Positions 47,640-59,514 are shown, numbered from the stretch's first letter. The stretch is DNA of 64,000 nt from Chinchilla lanigera (GCF_000276665.1 NW_004955447.1:14432327-14496326); one strand, 5' to 3'. Notes: generated from the sequence alone by a model not told the origin. A program made the numbers and translations.

Positions 47640-48130
47640 AACAGGAGACGCAATAGCGGGGAGAGATGACAGACTCTTGGGTTGTGAGCAGCTTGGCATC
47701 CCGACGGCAGCGATGCTCACAGCCCAGCAGGCCTGGCCGCCCGGCCGGAGATGGCATGTGCGCTCTGTCGGGGCCGGGCGGTCCACAGCTGCTGGGCACA
47801 GCCTCGAACGCGGGCACAGCACCCTGCAGGGCACTGCCACCTCCCAAGTGCGCCGGCTGTGGACCAACGCTCAGCACCCAGCGACCTCTCCGGCCAGTCG
47901 CCTCAGACAGCCACCAGCCGGGCCGGGGCTCCCGGCCACCCCTGCTCACAGCAAAGCCGCGTTGTTTAACGATGTGGTGTTTTAGGCCCCACAGCTTTGC
48001 ACCCCTGACCTCGCCATTCGCTCACCCTGTGCGCTCTCCCACCACAGCTGGACCCCACCTGCCGCATCGCCTAATCTCAGCCTGCGCCCCCATAACTTGT
48101 CCTGTTCCTGCACAGAAACTAAAGCATGGT
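47640..48130. other. GC-rich block, possibly a decayed Tigger
   Basis: Open frames exist on both strands (180 codons on plus) but with no recognisable domain, no splice support and strong GC bias. The later part (gttgtttaacgatgtggtgt) hints at a Tigger-type transposon. I see no real gene. Confidence 0.25.
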
Positions 48131-48175
48131 GAGAGGGGTGTAATTCATTTTTGTTTGGAGTTCTTTGGGTTTTTT

Positions 48176-48297
48176 GTGGTTTTTCTGAGACAGGGTCTGG
48201 CTATGTAGCCCAGGCTGGCCTTGAACTCACCACAATCCTCCTGCCTCAGCTTCCCGAGTGCTGGGGTAAGAGGCGCGTGGGACCACACCCACCACAA
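48176..48297 (-). mobile_element. B1 SINE, monomeric
   Basis: ctgagacagggtctggctat with a single unit. Confidence 0.88.
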
Positions 48298-48716
48298 GAT
48301 TTTATTTCATGAAGGCATTTCTTAGAGGAGGAGTACATGATTGTCCCTTTCTTCACTGATAGTCTTCTGTGGTTTGCCAAATCCTTTGAAATCTTTACTT
48401 TGGGTGCACAGCAAGCAGGATATGTTTACATTTATGGAAATGGTTTCAGGGCTTTACTAATGGGGTGACTTAGTAACTCTTTCAGTCAGAATGCGCTTTT
48501 ACATCTTACTATCCTGCTTATCTTCAGAAAAATATTTTCTGTCATATCTAGGCTCAGCCTATTTGCATAGAAAGGAGAACTCTTTAGAGATGCAGGGTTT
48601 GTCAAGGACAGGCACAACTGCCGCACAAAATCAGTTCCAAGTGAACCCATCAAACAAAAGCAAGAAGGAGCAAGAAATAACAATAACAAAAATTGTAACC
48701 ACTCTTTTCACAATAT

Positions 48717-48864
48717 TTTTTTCTCTTTGAGACAGGGTCTGGCTATGCAGTCAGGCTGAACTTGAGCCCCCTTTGTAGCCCAGGCTGATCTCAGACTTGC
48801 AACAATCCTCCTGCCTCAGCCTCCCAAGTGCTAGGATTTACAGGCGTGCCCCACCACGCCCGGC
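48717..48864 (-). mobile_element. B1 SINE
   Basis: tttgagacagggtctggcta to gccccaccacgcccggc. Confidence 0.93.
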
Positions 48865-48891
48865 ATCACAATTTTTTTAAGTATAAAAATG

Positions 48892-49018
48892 ACCTGCAGG
48901 TGCAGGTCTGTAGTCCCGGCACTTGGGAGACTGAGACAGGAGGATCACCATGAGTTCAAGGCCAGCCTGAACTGCCTACTGAGACCTGTCTCAAAAAAAA
49001 AAAAAAAAAAAAAAAAAT
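48892..49018 (+). mobile_element. B1 SINE, 5'-damaged
   Basis: tagtcccggcacttgggaga, long A tail. Confidence 0.88.
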
Positions 49019-49128
49019 AAAAGCAAAATCTGTTTGTTTCCTCTTCTAATACATCTTGGCACACCCAGGGCCAGTGTGTATTTTCGAGAGGCATTTCTTC
49101 TGGTACTTTCTATGTATACAGATGCACT

Positions 49129-49252
49129 TTTTTTTTTTTTTTTGGAGACAGGGTCTCACTGTGCAGTTCAGACTGGCCTTGAGCTCACTTTGTAGCCCAG
49201 GCTGGTCTGGAACTCGCAAAGATCCTCCTACCTCAGCCTCCTGAGTGCTAGA
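49129..49252 (-). mobile_element. B1 SINE, 5'-truncated
   Basis: ggagacagggtctcactgtg to agcctcctgagtgcta; lies in the intron just below THEGL exon 2. Confidence 0.92.
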
Positions 49253-49654
49253 AGCACATTTCTTTTCCTTTCCTTTCCAGCACTTTCTTGGTTTCATTGG
49301 CTACTATACTTGAATTAGAGGCAAGAAGGACTGGGCTCATTAACCTGGAACTTCATACAATGTGACATGAGGTTGTTTATGCATATTCCTAAGTGCCTGG
49401 TGCTGTGTGAAGCAAATCTACTACAGTATCCAGGAAATGAGAAACGCAAGAGTTCTCCTAAATCTAAATGTTCTTCCCATTTCTCTTTATCTTCTTTCTT
49501 TCTTCATGGGAATTATAATTTGAAAAGGGCCATGACAAAAAAGAAGCATCCTCTCAAAAACCCCAGGCCAGGCTTTCCCTGCAGGTGTCCCGGGAGTCTA
49601 GCTCGCTTGGCCCACCAGGTCAGGGTGTGAGAAGAGCAGGACAGCCAGTCTTAC

Positions 49655-49688
49655 CGTCTTCTTGGGAACTGGTAGGAATCAGGGTCAG
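49655..49688 (-). CDS. THEGL: THEGL coding exon 2 (34-base microexon)
   Basis: Very short exon with a pyrimidine-rich acceptor (ttcattttcttgtag) and a strong donor (acg|gtaagact). In the gene frame it reads DPDSYQFPRR after a split alanine codon. It enters in phase 1 and leaves in phase 2, matching exon 1 upstream and exon 3 downstream. Read with exon 3 it gives an Arg-rich run directly before the first THEG repeat (RLFWGNQDP), a plausible linker. A further exon between this one and exon 1 cannot be excluded. Confidence 0.65.
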
Positions 49689-50099
49689 CTACAAGAAAAT
49701 GAAAGCAAAAATTAGGTCCAACAGGCACCAATGACACGAGAAAGGGGAAGGAGCCGGGCTGAGTAACTATCTGGGGAAACAGCTGGGTTCCATCTGTACC
49801 AAAGTGCACCACAGGTAAATCAAGGAGCTGAATATGCTTTTTAAAAACTGGGGTTGGGGGAGAGCACCTCATGGATCACTGAATTTCAATCATCTAGAGT
49901 TAAAGGTGGTGAAAGAACAACATAAATAGATTAAAGTATTAAAATTTAAGATGTCTGTGTCAAAAATTAAACCTTAAGGAGAAAATAAAAATTTGGAGAA
50001 CTACCTGGCAGCAAGTATGATAAAGGTATACTGATTGATAAGTCACAAGGCAACCCCCCCCCATGGGAGATTTAAGCTTTTTTATTAAGGAGTTAATAA

Positions 50100-50440
50100 A
50101 AACTCCTTTCTCTTCACCTGTTCTCCTCCAGTTCCCCTCGACAAAAGCCAACCTCGCCCTCATCCGCCTTGGCAGAACCAGACGTTCAACTCTGATGAAG
50201 GACACCCCCTGCTCGGGCTGTTCTGGCCCACCAACACCCCCTCCTGGAAAATGTTCTGGCCCTCAGACACCATCCCCAAAAGTTAGCTTTAAAAACCCCG
50301 TGCTTTGCTCAGCCCAGGGCTGTTCTTGTCTGCTGGCAGCCCGCCACGTCACTCCCCCAATAAAGACTCCTCTTGTGTCAGAAGGTCTGGTCTGGTTCCG
50401 TGTGGGTCTCGGCCCGATCATATCACTAATATTTAAAGAG
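50100..50440 (+). mobile_element. LTR-like sequence, probably class I ERV
   Basis: C-rich stretch followed by ctcccccaataaagactcct, cttgtgtcagaaggtctggt and tgtgggtctcggcccgatca, resembling the R-U5 part of a gammaretroviral LTR. No internal viral genes adjoin it. Confidence 0.45.
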
Positions 50441-50683
50441 TATAAATGCATAAGCTAAGAATAAAATACTAACATAGGTGACAAAAATAGACAAGAGGTA
50501 GAAAATCCATCTATTAAGACATATGAAGTACTAATAAACAAGAAAATATTCCAACTTGCTTACAATAAAAACAATACAAATAAAAAAACTATATTTTGCA
50601 AAATTTCTTTACCAAGAATAATGAGGCTGGAGGGGTAAAATGAAATGAGTACTCATGCACTGCTGTTAAAAGTTTCTATTAGA

Positions 50684-50792
50684 AGGGGCTGGGGATTTAG
50701 CTCAGCGGCAAAGCGCCTGCCTGGCAAGCGCAAGGTTGTGAGTTCGGTTCCTGGTACTGGAGAAAAAAAACAAAAAGACAAAACAAAACAAA
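50684..50792 (+). mobile_element. ID SINE in a reused target
   Basis: ggggctggggatttagctca; target copies aaagtttctattaga at 50669-50683 and 50793-50807. Confidence 0.96.
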
Positions 50793-50807
50793 AAAGTTTC
50801 TATTAGA

Positions 50808-50963
50808 GCCAGGCGTGGTGGCACATGCCTGTAATACCAGTACTTGGGAGGCTGAGGCAGGAGGAGTGTTGCTAGTTTGAGACCAGCCTGGGCTACAAAG
50901 GGAGCTCAAGGCCAGTCTGAACTGCATAGGGAGACCCTGTCTCAGACAGACAAAACAAAACAA
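50808..50963 (+). mobile_element. B1 SINE in the same target
   Basis: gccaggcgtggtggcacatg; a third target copy aaagtttatattag follows at 50964-50977. Confidence 0.96.
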
Positions 50964-51486
50964 AAAGTTTATATTAGTAAACTCTGAAAAAATTTGGAAG
51001 TATGTGTCAGCGATGTTTATATTTCTTCATCCATTTCTAGAAATGTACCCCGAGGAATTAATTCCAAGTATGGGCAAAGATTTATGCACAAACATGGTCA
51101 ACGTGGTGTCTTCTCACAACCGGAGATGTCCAAACCCAAGAAACGGTTGAGAGAGTGAACGTTCATGTCTGGAAGGTTTTTTGTTTGTTTCTTAAAGCCG
51201 GGGAGTGCAGGCGCGGGGTCTGAGGTCCCAGCCTTCCCAGTACCGCTCCCTGCCCTGGGGTCCGCGGAGGGCACCGGGCAGGGCGGCCGGGTGGCCAGGT
51301 CCCGCGGGGAGCGGCCGGCTGCTTCAGTGCGTGTCCCGGGTACGTGTGCACGTTACAGTCCCCGCCTGCTGCGGACGAGACAACCGGCTCCACCCACGGC
51401 GCCCCGGGTCAACGGGCAAGCCAAGCCAGCTGGAGAAGAGCGCGCGGTAGGACAGGGTGCGGCCCCCCAGCAGGTGGGAGACGTCT

Positions 51487-51605
51487 GTTTCTTGCTTTTT
51501 GAGACAGGGTTTCACTATGCAGCTCAGGCTGGTCTTGAACTCACGGTACTCCTCCTGCCTCAGCCTCCCCACTGCTGGGATTACAGGCGTGCGCCCAACA
51601 CCCGT
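51487..51605 (-). mobile_element. B1 SINE, monomeric
   Basis: tttgagacagggtttcacta to caggcgtgcgcccaacacc. Confidence 0.92.
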
Positions 51606-52106
51606 CGGGAACCAGTTTTTTAAAAGTACATACAATTGAACTTTTAAACTCGGTGTTTTCTGCTGTGTTACTTTTTTGTTGTTTTACTTTTTAAGGATGA
51701 ACTGACTCAAACCTAAAGAAGTGGGCGAGTGGTCTGTGAAAATGTCATGGTGCTGTCATCCGTGAAAGCGGCAGCTTTGGAGCGCGGGTGTTTCGTGCAC
51801 TCCCAGCCTGGCTTTCAGCTTTCAAGCCGAGGTCGAGGTCCGAGCAGGTGTAATGTCGCTAACAGCTCCTGGGATCTTTAAGAAACTCCAGGTCTCAGGC
51901 CATTCCCCACGCGGAGCCCGCAGCCTTTGGGAGCCGGATGTGGGCATGGGATTCTGTGAAGAGGACCAGGGTGATTCTTATGGTACTGTTCAACGCGAAG
52001 ACCCGGCCTGGACTCCACTGCCCGGCCCCAAACCCCGTCTCCTCGCACCCTGGGCTCTAGCTCAGTGTGCAGCGAGGCGAGTTCTCGCCTCGCAAGACAG
52101 GCAGGG

Positions 52107-52195
52107 GAGGCCTGGGATATAGCTTAGCGGCACAGTGCCTGCCTGGCAAGCACAAGGTCCTGAGTTCGATTCCTGGTCCCCCCCCCAAAAAAAAA
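52107..52195 (+). mobile_element. ID SINE
   Basis: gcctgggatatagcttagcg, agttcgattcctggtccccc; flanked by aggcagggg copies. Confidence 0.93.
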
Positions 52196-52199
52196 GGCA

Positions 52200-53290
52200 G
52201 GGGAAGTTAAATAGAGTAAAACACCCTTCTCGGCGGGCACACGGTACACAGTAAGCCACAGCTCTTGCTCTAAAACTTCAGGAGCCAAGAGGCCGCTCAA
52301 GTATGTAAGAGTAAACGACCGCAAGCAACTGTGAAGTTTACTTATTAAGGAAGCGTTTCCTTTGAAGGTTCAAAGTATGAAAGTAAATATTAGTGAAATG
52401 TACTGTGGACATGTACTCATGTATTTTCATTGGGTTATCTGTTTGCATGCTGCCCTCATTGGAGATTTGCTTACATAAAAACACACACATGCTACCATAG
52501 GATGAGTCTCTTTTTAAGATGAACACTCCAAGGAGACAGAAAAACGGTAGATGGAGAACTCAGCCCAGGCAACCGAGGGAGATCCTTCTAAAACTGCGGA
52601 AGAAGGGGAGAGGGAAGAGAAGGGGAGGGTGCTCTGCCCAGCGGCCTTGTGTTCCCTTCCCCAGTACTGGGAAAACCTCTCTACAAATATACAAGACTTG
52701 ATGGGAAGGAGGACACACTTTCGTTTCCTCTTTCAAAGCTTACTTTTGATACATGTTCCATGAAACCAAGAAAAATAAGCAAATTTCCAGTAACACACCA
52801 TAAATGGCTGCATATAAGGCAAGATTAAAATTTTTTTTTCAAAACAGTTTACCTTACATGCAGGTCTAACAAGAACACATGAGACACTTTCTCCGTTAGT
52901 TTCCCAATAAAAACTAATCAAGGAAAACATGTCGGCCGAAACAACTGGAATAAATGCAAGTATGGGATAATCACAGAGCTCCCCCTGCCAAAACCAGCAC
53001 TGAAAATGGGACAGGAAGGGGCAAAGAAATCTAAAATGGATTTAGTAATTATTGTTGGGAACCTGATCTTAAAATCGTTGGGTGTTGCTCAAAACAAGCT
53101 CCCGCATTCTACTGAAAAGCAAAGCAGGAGCACATAACACAGTAAAGAACGTGACTGTAGGATGAAGTACGCCCAGAGGACAAACGCCGTCCGTGGGTTC
53201 CCATGGTTACATCGCGTGAACGGGTGCTGGTGCCTCGTCTCCCCCAACCCTGTTTCCAGCGACAGCGTCAGGGCCGTCTTACTCCTAGTC
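52200..53290. other. THEGL intron 1, no gene recognised
   Basis: AT-rich, unassigned sequence. Confidence 0.45.
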
Positions 53291-53298
53291 AGATAACG

Positions 53299-53447
53299 GA
53301 GCTGGGGTGGTGAGGCACACACCTGTAACCCCAGCACTCCTGGAGGCTGAGGCAGAAAGATCACCGAGAGTTTGAGGCCAGCCTGGGCTACACAGCGAGT
53401 TCACGGCCCGTTTGAATTACAGAGAGACCCTGCCTCAGAAGAAAGAA
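53299..53447 (+). mobile_element. B1 SINE
   Basis: gctggggtggtgaggcacac, both units, weak tail. Confidence 0.92.
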
Positions 53448-53714
53448 TGCGTGACAATTGTGTGCGGAGGTCCTGACTATGGCTGGGCTGAGGGTCCACG
53501 CCGTGTCTGCGTGCCACGAACGCTGGTGTGTCCCTCTCTGTCTTATTAGTTCTCTTAGCGCATAGACGTCTTGGGAAAGGCCTGGCCTGGACCCTGTGTG
53601 GACACGGCTGGACAGAGGCTTTGGTCACCCTGACACGGGGCTCCCGTGCAGGGCTGGGGAGGGCAGGTGTGGGGAGACTCAGGTGTGGGTCCACCCCGAG
53701 CCCGTCCCTGCTGC

Positions 53715-53800
53715 TCTGTGTGTGACCTCTGAAGAGCCGCTTTAACCCTCCTGTGCCTCAGTGTCCTCACTGTACGTGAGGACTGCAGCTGTGCTTACTC
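53715..53800 (-). repeat. MIR fragment
   Basis: ctcctgtgcctcagtgtcct in reverse MIR order. Confidence 0.5.
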
Positions 53801-54654
53801 AGCCGGTTGTCTCACAGCTCCGAGGAGGCCCCGGGAATGCGGAGGGCCCCCAGGGGCGAGGGACCCAAGCTCAGTGACCGCGGGGGGCGGGAAGTGCTGA
53901 GGAAGGCCCGCCGGGTGACTTTCATGCTGCCGCGGTTCTCATCTGAGCCTTTGGCATGGAGGAGGGCGAGCGTGTCCACTCCCTGTCCCACTGAGCGACT
54001 CCACCTCCAGCCGGAGACAAGAAGCAGAGTGTTTCTGGCCCTGGTGAGGGCTTTCAGGAAGGAACTGATCCGCTCAAAGTGCCTGGTGAGGCAGCAGAAG
54101 GAGGACACCAAGGTTGGGAATGAGCCCTGCTAGGAAATGACACTTGAACTGTGAGAGGGAAGACAGGAATAGCCGTGCAGAGCACAGACAGGGCATGGCC
54201 ATGCAAAGGCCCCATGGTGTGAGAACCCAGGAGGGCAGCTGAGATGAAATGTGGCCATGCAAAGGTCCTGTGGTGCACGGCAGGGCAGCAAGGGACTCTG
54301 GGAGAACCGTGGGACTCCGGGCTGGCTCAGATCTCCGCGGGCCCAGGGCAGGTTCTATCTTCTTCTAAGGGCACCAGGAGACGCCCCTGAGGACCTGGAG
54401 CAGGACAGTGAAGGGCACCCTCCTCCAGAAGCCATCAGGGCCCTGTGCTGGGCTCCCCTTCGGGGTTTGGTGACCGCAGCACCTGCAGGGAAGGCTGCCC
54501 CTGCCGGAGGCCGCAGCCCTGGGTACCTGGGACCTGAGTGCGGGTCCTGAGCGCGGGTCTGCAGCGCTGCCTGCTCAGAATTGGCATCAGGGACAGAGGC
54601 AGGTGTGCCTACCCCACCCAACTCTGGCCACTGAGACAATGTGCTGCTGCCTGA
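53800..54654. other. GC-rich intron 1 stretch, no gene recognised
   Basis: Two copies of ggccatgcaaagg...tggtg lie 56 bases apart at 54196 and 54252. Overlapping frames of about 100 codons have no recognised domain. Confidence 0.4.
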
Positions 54655-54800
54655 CTTGGGCCCTCCCGTTGAGCTACAGCCCAAGCTGATTTTTTATTTT
54701 TCATTTTGAGTCAGGGTTTTGCTAAGTCTAAATTGTTAGGGCGGGGCTGGAATTTAAGAACCTCCTGCCTCCGCCTCCCAGAGTGCTGGGTGATAGCCTC
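54655..54800 (-). mobile_element. B1-dID SINE
   Basis: ID end cccgttgagctacagcccaa joined to B1 part ttttgagtcagggttttgct. Confidence 0.65.
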
Positions 54801-55199
54801 AGGCCGTGCATCCTGGTAGACCCAGGAAGCCTCAGTCCAGGCGCTGGATCCCCAGCTCAGGGCCGTCGGGACAGAGTCAGTGGAGAGGGATCTGCTCCTG
54901 GGAGGACAGCGGAGACATCAACAGCCAGAGCCCGTCCAGCTCAACACCTCAGGAAGCCAGCGCTGAGGCCGCCGCCGGGCCAGGACACGGGGCCAGCGCC
55001 TGCCCCTGTGTGCCTCGCTGTCCTCCCTCTGCTCTCACGGCTACTTCCTGCGCTTGTTTTCCGCGGACAGCACCCGGGTGAAGAGGGCTCCGGCAGTGGG
55101 ACAGCCCGGAGGAGGCAGGGTTCAGATCTCACACCACCACCAGGACAAACGCCAAAGAAATCAAAGATTTACATTTTTAAAAAAATGTTATAAAGTGCG

Positions 55200-55610
55200 A
55201 GGGCCAAGACCTTCAAAACCCAGAAGCACAAAAAGGCACTGCTCATGAGTTAGTATAAAAGCCGTAAACTGGTGGAAAAATCTTACCACAGAAATGCTTT
55301 TGTGAGACAAAATAAATAAAAAACCACACAGACAAAGAGACCACCCACAAACTAAAAAAAGTATGTCATACATCTCCAAGACAGAGGCCGAATCTCCCCA
55401 TAAATAAGGAAAAAGCTACCACCAACGCCACACTACCCGGCATGGGACGTGAAGTACGCGTAGAAAGACGTTCAGGATCACGCCTATCGTAAGAGAAATA
55501 CAAATTAAAACTTAACAGGGATAGTTTTCCTCCATCAGATTTTCACAGAGCCAAACGCCGGGCCCTGCTCTACAGCGGAGAGGCTGTGTGTGGGGACAGG
55601 GACTCGGCAG
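55200..55610 (+). mobile_element. old L1 ORF2 fragment
   Basis: gcctatcgtaagagaaatac and aaattaaaacttaacaggga recall the L1 ORF2 block before the 3' UTR; the part before it is A-rich L1-like. Strongly decayed, in a GC-rich setting. Confidence 0.5.
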
Positions 55611-55869
55611 TGGGGGACACAGGGGGAGCCGCCGGCCCGGCAGCCGCTTCACCCGTCAGAATCCCCGCGCCCGAGAACGGACTGGACGCCGGCGCCGGGG
55701 GGGCCACAGGACGTCTGCGCAGGGCCGCAGGGCTCCTCGGCGAGCACAGGCTCTGGGGCCTCGGCGGGGAGGCTGGGTAACGAGCGCGAGGGGGCCCGGC
55801 TGCGCTGGTGCGGAGCCGCGCGGCCTTCCGGGAGGGCGGGGCACCGCAGGTTTACAGTTCTGCGCCGGG

Positions 55870-56618
55870 GTGTGTGTGTGTGTGTATGTATGTGTGTGTG
55901 TATGTGTGTATGTGTGTGTGCCTGTGTGTGTGCCTGTGTGTGCATGTGTATGTGTGTGTATGTGTGTGTGTGTGTGTGTGTGTGCCTGTGTGTGCATGTG
56001 TATGTGTCTGTGTGTCTGTGTGTGTATGTGTATGTGTGTGTGTGTCTGTGTGTGTATGTGTCTGTGTGTGTATGTGTCTGTGTGTGTCTGTGTGTGCATG
56101 TGTATGTGTGTGTATATGTGTGTGTATGTGTCTGTGTGTGTATGTGTATGTGTGTCTGTGTGTGTATGTGTATGCGTGTATGTGTGTATGTGTGTGTATA
56201 TGTGTGTGTATGTGTATGTGTATGTGTGTGTCTGTGTGTGTATGTGTCTGTGTGTGTATGTGTATGTGTGTGTCTGTGTGTGTATGTGTATGTGTGTATG
56301 TGTGTATGTGTGTGTGTATGTGTATGTGTATGTGTGTGTCTGTGTGTGTATGTGTCTGTGTGTGTATGTGTTATGTGTGTGTGCGTATGTGTGTGTCTGT
56401 GTGTGTGCGTGTGTGTGTGTCTGTATGTATGTGTGTGTGCCTGTGTGGGTATGTATGTCTCTCTGTATGTATGTGTCTGTGTATGTGTCTGTGTGTATGT
56501 GTATATGTGTATGTGTGTGTGCGTATGTATATGTGTGCATGTACATATGTGTGTGTGTGGGTGCATGTGTATGTGTGTCTGTGTGTGTTTGTGTGTGTGT
56601 ATGTGCGTATGTATATGT

Positions 56619-56650
<32 letters not shown>

Positions 56651-56652
56651 TG
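55870..56652 (+). repeat. 780-base (TG)n-rich complex microsatellite
   Basis: Almost pure alternating purine-pyrimidine tgtg interspersed with tatg, tctg, cctg and gcatg variants, with local period-like blocks (tgtgtgtatgtgtctg). It generates long Cys/Val and His/Thr frames on both strands that are not genes. It is bordered on the right by an ID SINE. Confidence 0.97.
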
Positions 56653-56720
56653 CTAGGGATTGAACCAGGGCCTTGCCCAGGCTAAGCGAGTGCCCTACAC
56701 GGCCCTATCCCTCGGCCCTG
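56650..56720 (-). mobile_element. ID SINE next to the TG tract
   Basis: ttgctagggattgaaccagg and gagtgccctacacggcccta. Confidence 0.8.
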
Positions 56721-57128
56721 AGTAACTTTAATGAGCACTTTCGATGTATTTTTTTTCTTGGCCTATTTTATAAAGACTGTATCACCGCCGTTTAACTCTG
56801 GAAAATGAAGTCTGCTTTCCCTCGGACGCTGGGGACCTGCTATGGTCAGGGACGTGGCAGCCTCGCGGGCCAGCGGCGGCCCTTCAGTGCTGGGATCCGC
56901 GTCTCACGCATCTACGCTCGGTGCCCACGCCCGGCACACGGTGTGTGCTCAGCGCAGTTTAACAATCGCAGCGACGCTTGGGGGATGACAGCTTTAAGAC
57001 TGACTGAATCGCGGCGCGCTCTACACACGTTAAAGACAGTCGGCAAAAGTAATAAATAAAAACCGTCTGCACACAGCCTGGACGTCGGGGTCGTCCTCGC
57101 TCCTCAGAGCAGCAGAAGGCTCTTTGTT

Positions 57129-57246
57129 GGGGGCTGGGGATTTAGCTCAGCGCAAAAGCGCCTGCCTGGCAAGCACAAGGTCGTGAGTTCGGTTCCCGGT
57201 ACCGGAGAAAAACCAAAATAATAATAATAATAATAATAATAATAAA
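57129..57246 (+). mobile_element. ID SINE
   Basis: ggggctggggatttagctca, ccggtaccgg palindrome, (AAT)n tail; flanks aaggctctttg / aagggctctttg. Confidence 0.96.
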
Positions 57247-57534
57247 GAAGGGCTCTTTGCTCGGGACTCGCCGGTGGCGTGGAGGACCAAAGGGCGCCTC
57301 ATGCTTCTATCATTTTGTGTAGCAGCGGTATAACTATTCCTACCACTTACCAGGCCTCACAGAGGAATTAACAGAAAGACTTACTAGAACTAACAAGAAA
57401 GTCTGTGAGGCAAACTGAGAGGGCAGGAAGCTTTAAAATAGTATTTTCTAAACAAGGACTGACAGCTAACTTTCTGAGCCTCATTTCAAGCTCCCTCAGG
57501 GAGAAGGAACCTCCCGACAGGCGGGCTTTCCTGC

Positions 57535-57712
57535 TGTGCTTCCCCCTTCAGCACTAGGGACTGAAGCCAGAGCCTTCACACTGAGCTATGTGCTCAGTCC
57601 TTTTTTTAATTTTTAATTTAAAGACGGGGTCTGGTTAAGTCACTAAGTTGCCCAGGGTGGGCCTACACTTACACTCCTCCTGCCTCAGCTTCCCAGAGTG
57701 CTGGGATTATAG
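57535..57712 (-). mobile_element. B1-dID SINE
   Basis: ID part actagggactgaagccagag, B1 part aaagacggggtctggttaag. Confidence 0.75.
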
Positions 57713-57961
57713 TTTTCCCACTTTTTAAAAATGTGGGTTGAGACCTGAACGATAGGGGTGGACCGTGAGACAGGGTCCTGAGAAAACCGCACGCAGGCAG
57801 AGGCAGCAACAGCGCGGACTCCGAAGCAGGGCAGACGGATGGGTGCGCTGAAGGAACCAGAGGGACGATCGGGGTGGCGCAGAGTGACAGGAGTGGTGGG
57901 GACTGAGGCTGGGAGCCTGGGGCACTCTGCAGACTCTGGCCAAAAGTTTGAGTTGGGCTGC

Positions 57962-58132
57962 CAAGGCACGGTGGCACGCCCCTGTGACTCCAGCACTCAG
58001 GAGGCTGAGGCAGGAGGATCATCATGAGCTTGAGGCCAGCCTGGATTACATAGTGCGTGTAAGGCCAGCCTAAGCTACATACCAAGACCCTGTCTCAAAA
58101 AAATAAATAAATAAACAAATAATTTTAAAAAA
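57962..58132 (+). mobile_element. B1 SINE
   Basis: aaggcacggtggcacgcccc, AAAT tail; flanks aaagtttgagttg on both sides are a target duplication. Confidence 0.95.
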
Positions 58133-58364
58133 TAAAGTTTGAGTTGATTCTCAGAGCGATGGGAAAGGAGTGATCTTACTCAGGTTTATTTTGGCTGCAG
58201 GAGCAAAAGGACCGCAGGGGATGGGAACGTGTCAGTCAGAAACCATCAGCCTGGGGCGGGGACCCGGGAGTGAATGAGCCGGAAATGCCCTGGACGTAAG
58301 CTCTCACTGAGCATGTTTGAGGGCTAGGAGAGCATTGGGTTAAATAACCCTTACTTATTGTGGG

Positions 58365-58725
58365 CTGATCAGGCCCGCAATCTCCCAAGCGAGTGGATGG
58401 CGAAGGCTTAAATGAGCCAATTGAAATGATTTTAGGGCTCTAGGAGGGTCTCAGTCTCTTACAGCTTTGATATTTTTTGAGTTTAGACCACGATTCCTTT
58501 GGGCAGCCTGTATTTATTTGGTTTACAAAGGAGGGGGATATTCAAGAACATCAGGAATCTGAGCAGGACTTGGGAAACCCTTTAAGGACTTTTAAAAGTA
58601 ATATATTATGTTAATTTAGGAGAACTACGTTATCTCTAGGAAGGACTTTATAGCAGGAGTGAGATGCCTGTAGTTATAGTCTCCTTTAAGTTAACCGGGG
58701 TTGGAGCTAGACGTTTTAAGCCGTG
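58365..58725 (+). repeat. unassigned dispersed repeat, copy B
   Basis: Partner of 17265-17575, same strand: gatggcgaaggcttaaatga, then gaatctgagcaggacttggg and aaggacttttaaaagtaat. It may extend left to 58270 and right to about 58980. Confidence 0.5.
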
Positions 58726-59381
58726 GCCTTATCTTGTGCTTTGAGGTGGTATAGCTTTATAGGTCAACACAGGCCTCAGTGGGGACCAGTGACTCAGAGG
58801 TGCACTTACTATGAGTCCACTGCCCATCTTCAGACAAGGGGCCTAAGCTTGGGACAACTCACAAGTAAACGCGGAAAGCCGATTGGTAATGGTAAATCCT
58901 GTTTAGGGCCACTTTGTAGGGGTCTCTACCTTCGACTCTCATTGTTCTTTTCACCCGCGGGCACCTTGTTCTCGAGACCTGTCACGCAGACCGAAACAGA
59001 CTCTACACCCACAGGAGAGGGGCCGGGGAGGAACAGCGGGCCTTCTTTCGCTCGAGCGACTGGGCACTTCTTTGTTACATGGGAAAGCTGAGGGGAGAAC
59101 ATGTCGAGGAAAATCAAGACTTGTTACGACATGGCCTGCACTGGAGGTGCCTCGGAGGTACCCAGACGGGGTGTCCACTTGGAGAACAGAGTGCAGACAT
59201 AAGGACTCGGGGACGGGGGCACAGAGCTACGCACAGCCGCAGGCGTGGCCCTGACACCCGGGAACCGGGTGTAAACAGGAGACAAAGACCCGACGGAGCC
59301 CCGGGGAATGGGCTGGGGCCCCGGGAAGGAGGTGTCCAAGGTGTCACCTAAGATGATGACGCCAATGCTCCTGCCCCCGAC

Positions 59382-59510
59382 GGCTGATGGCTACTGAGCG
59401 CCTACCGTGCACCACGCCTGTGCCGTGTTAGCCTCGGAACCTTAGCAGCTCCAACCACGGATAGAAACAGACTCACTGGACTTGGTGACCCAACGGTCAA
59501 GTGAAGAGAT
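59382..59510 (+). repeat. MIR fragment
   Basis: ctactgagcgcctaccgtgc and ttagcctcggaaccttagca. Confidence 0.55.
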
Positions 59511-59514
59511 TCTT

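Larger units (their letters stand above)
50445..51165 (+). mobile_element. old L1 fragment interrupted by ID and B1
   Basis: The part after the SINEs reads tgtaccccgaggaattaatt, then gggcaaagatttatgcacaa, an L1 ORF2-end landmark. SINEs occupy 50684-50963. Confidence 0.55.

Noticed and set aside
47666..48208. 180-codon plus-strand frame
   Set aside because: GC-rich sequence open in several frames on both strands, no known domain, and its end runs into a B1.
55588..56685. Frames of 280-365 codons of Cys/Val or His/Thr on both strands
   Set aside because: Produced by the (TG)n tract, open in several frames at once.
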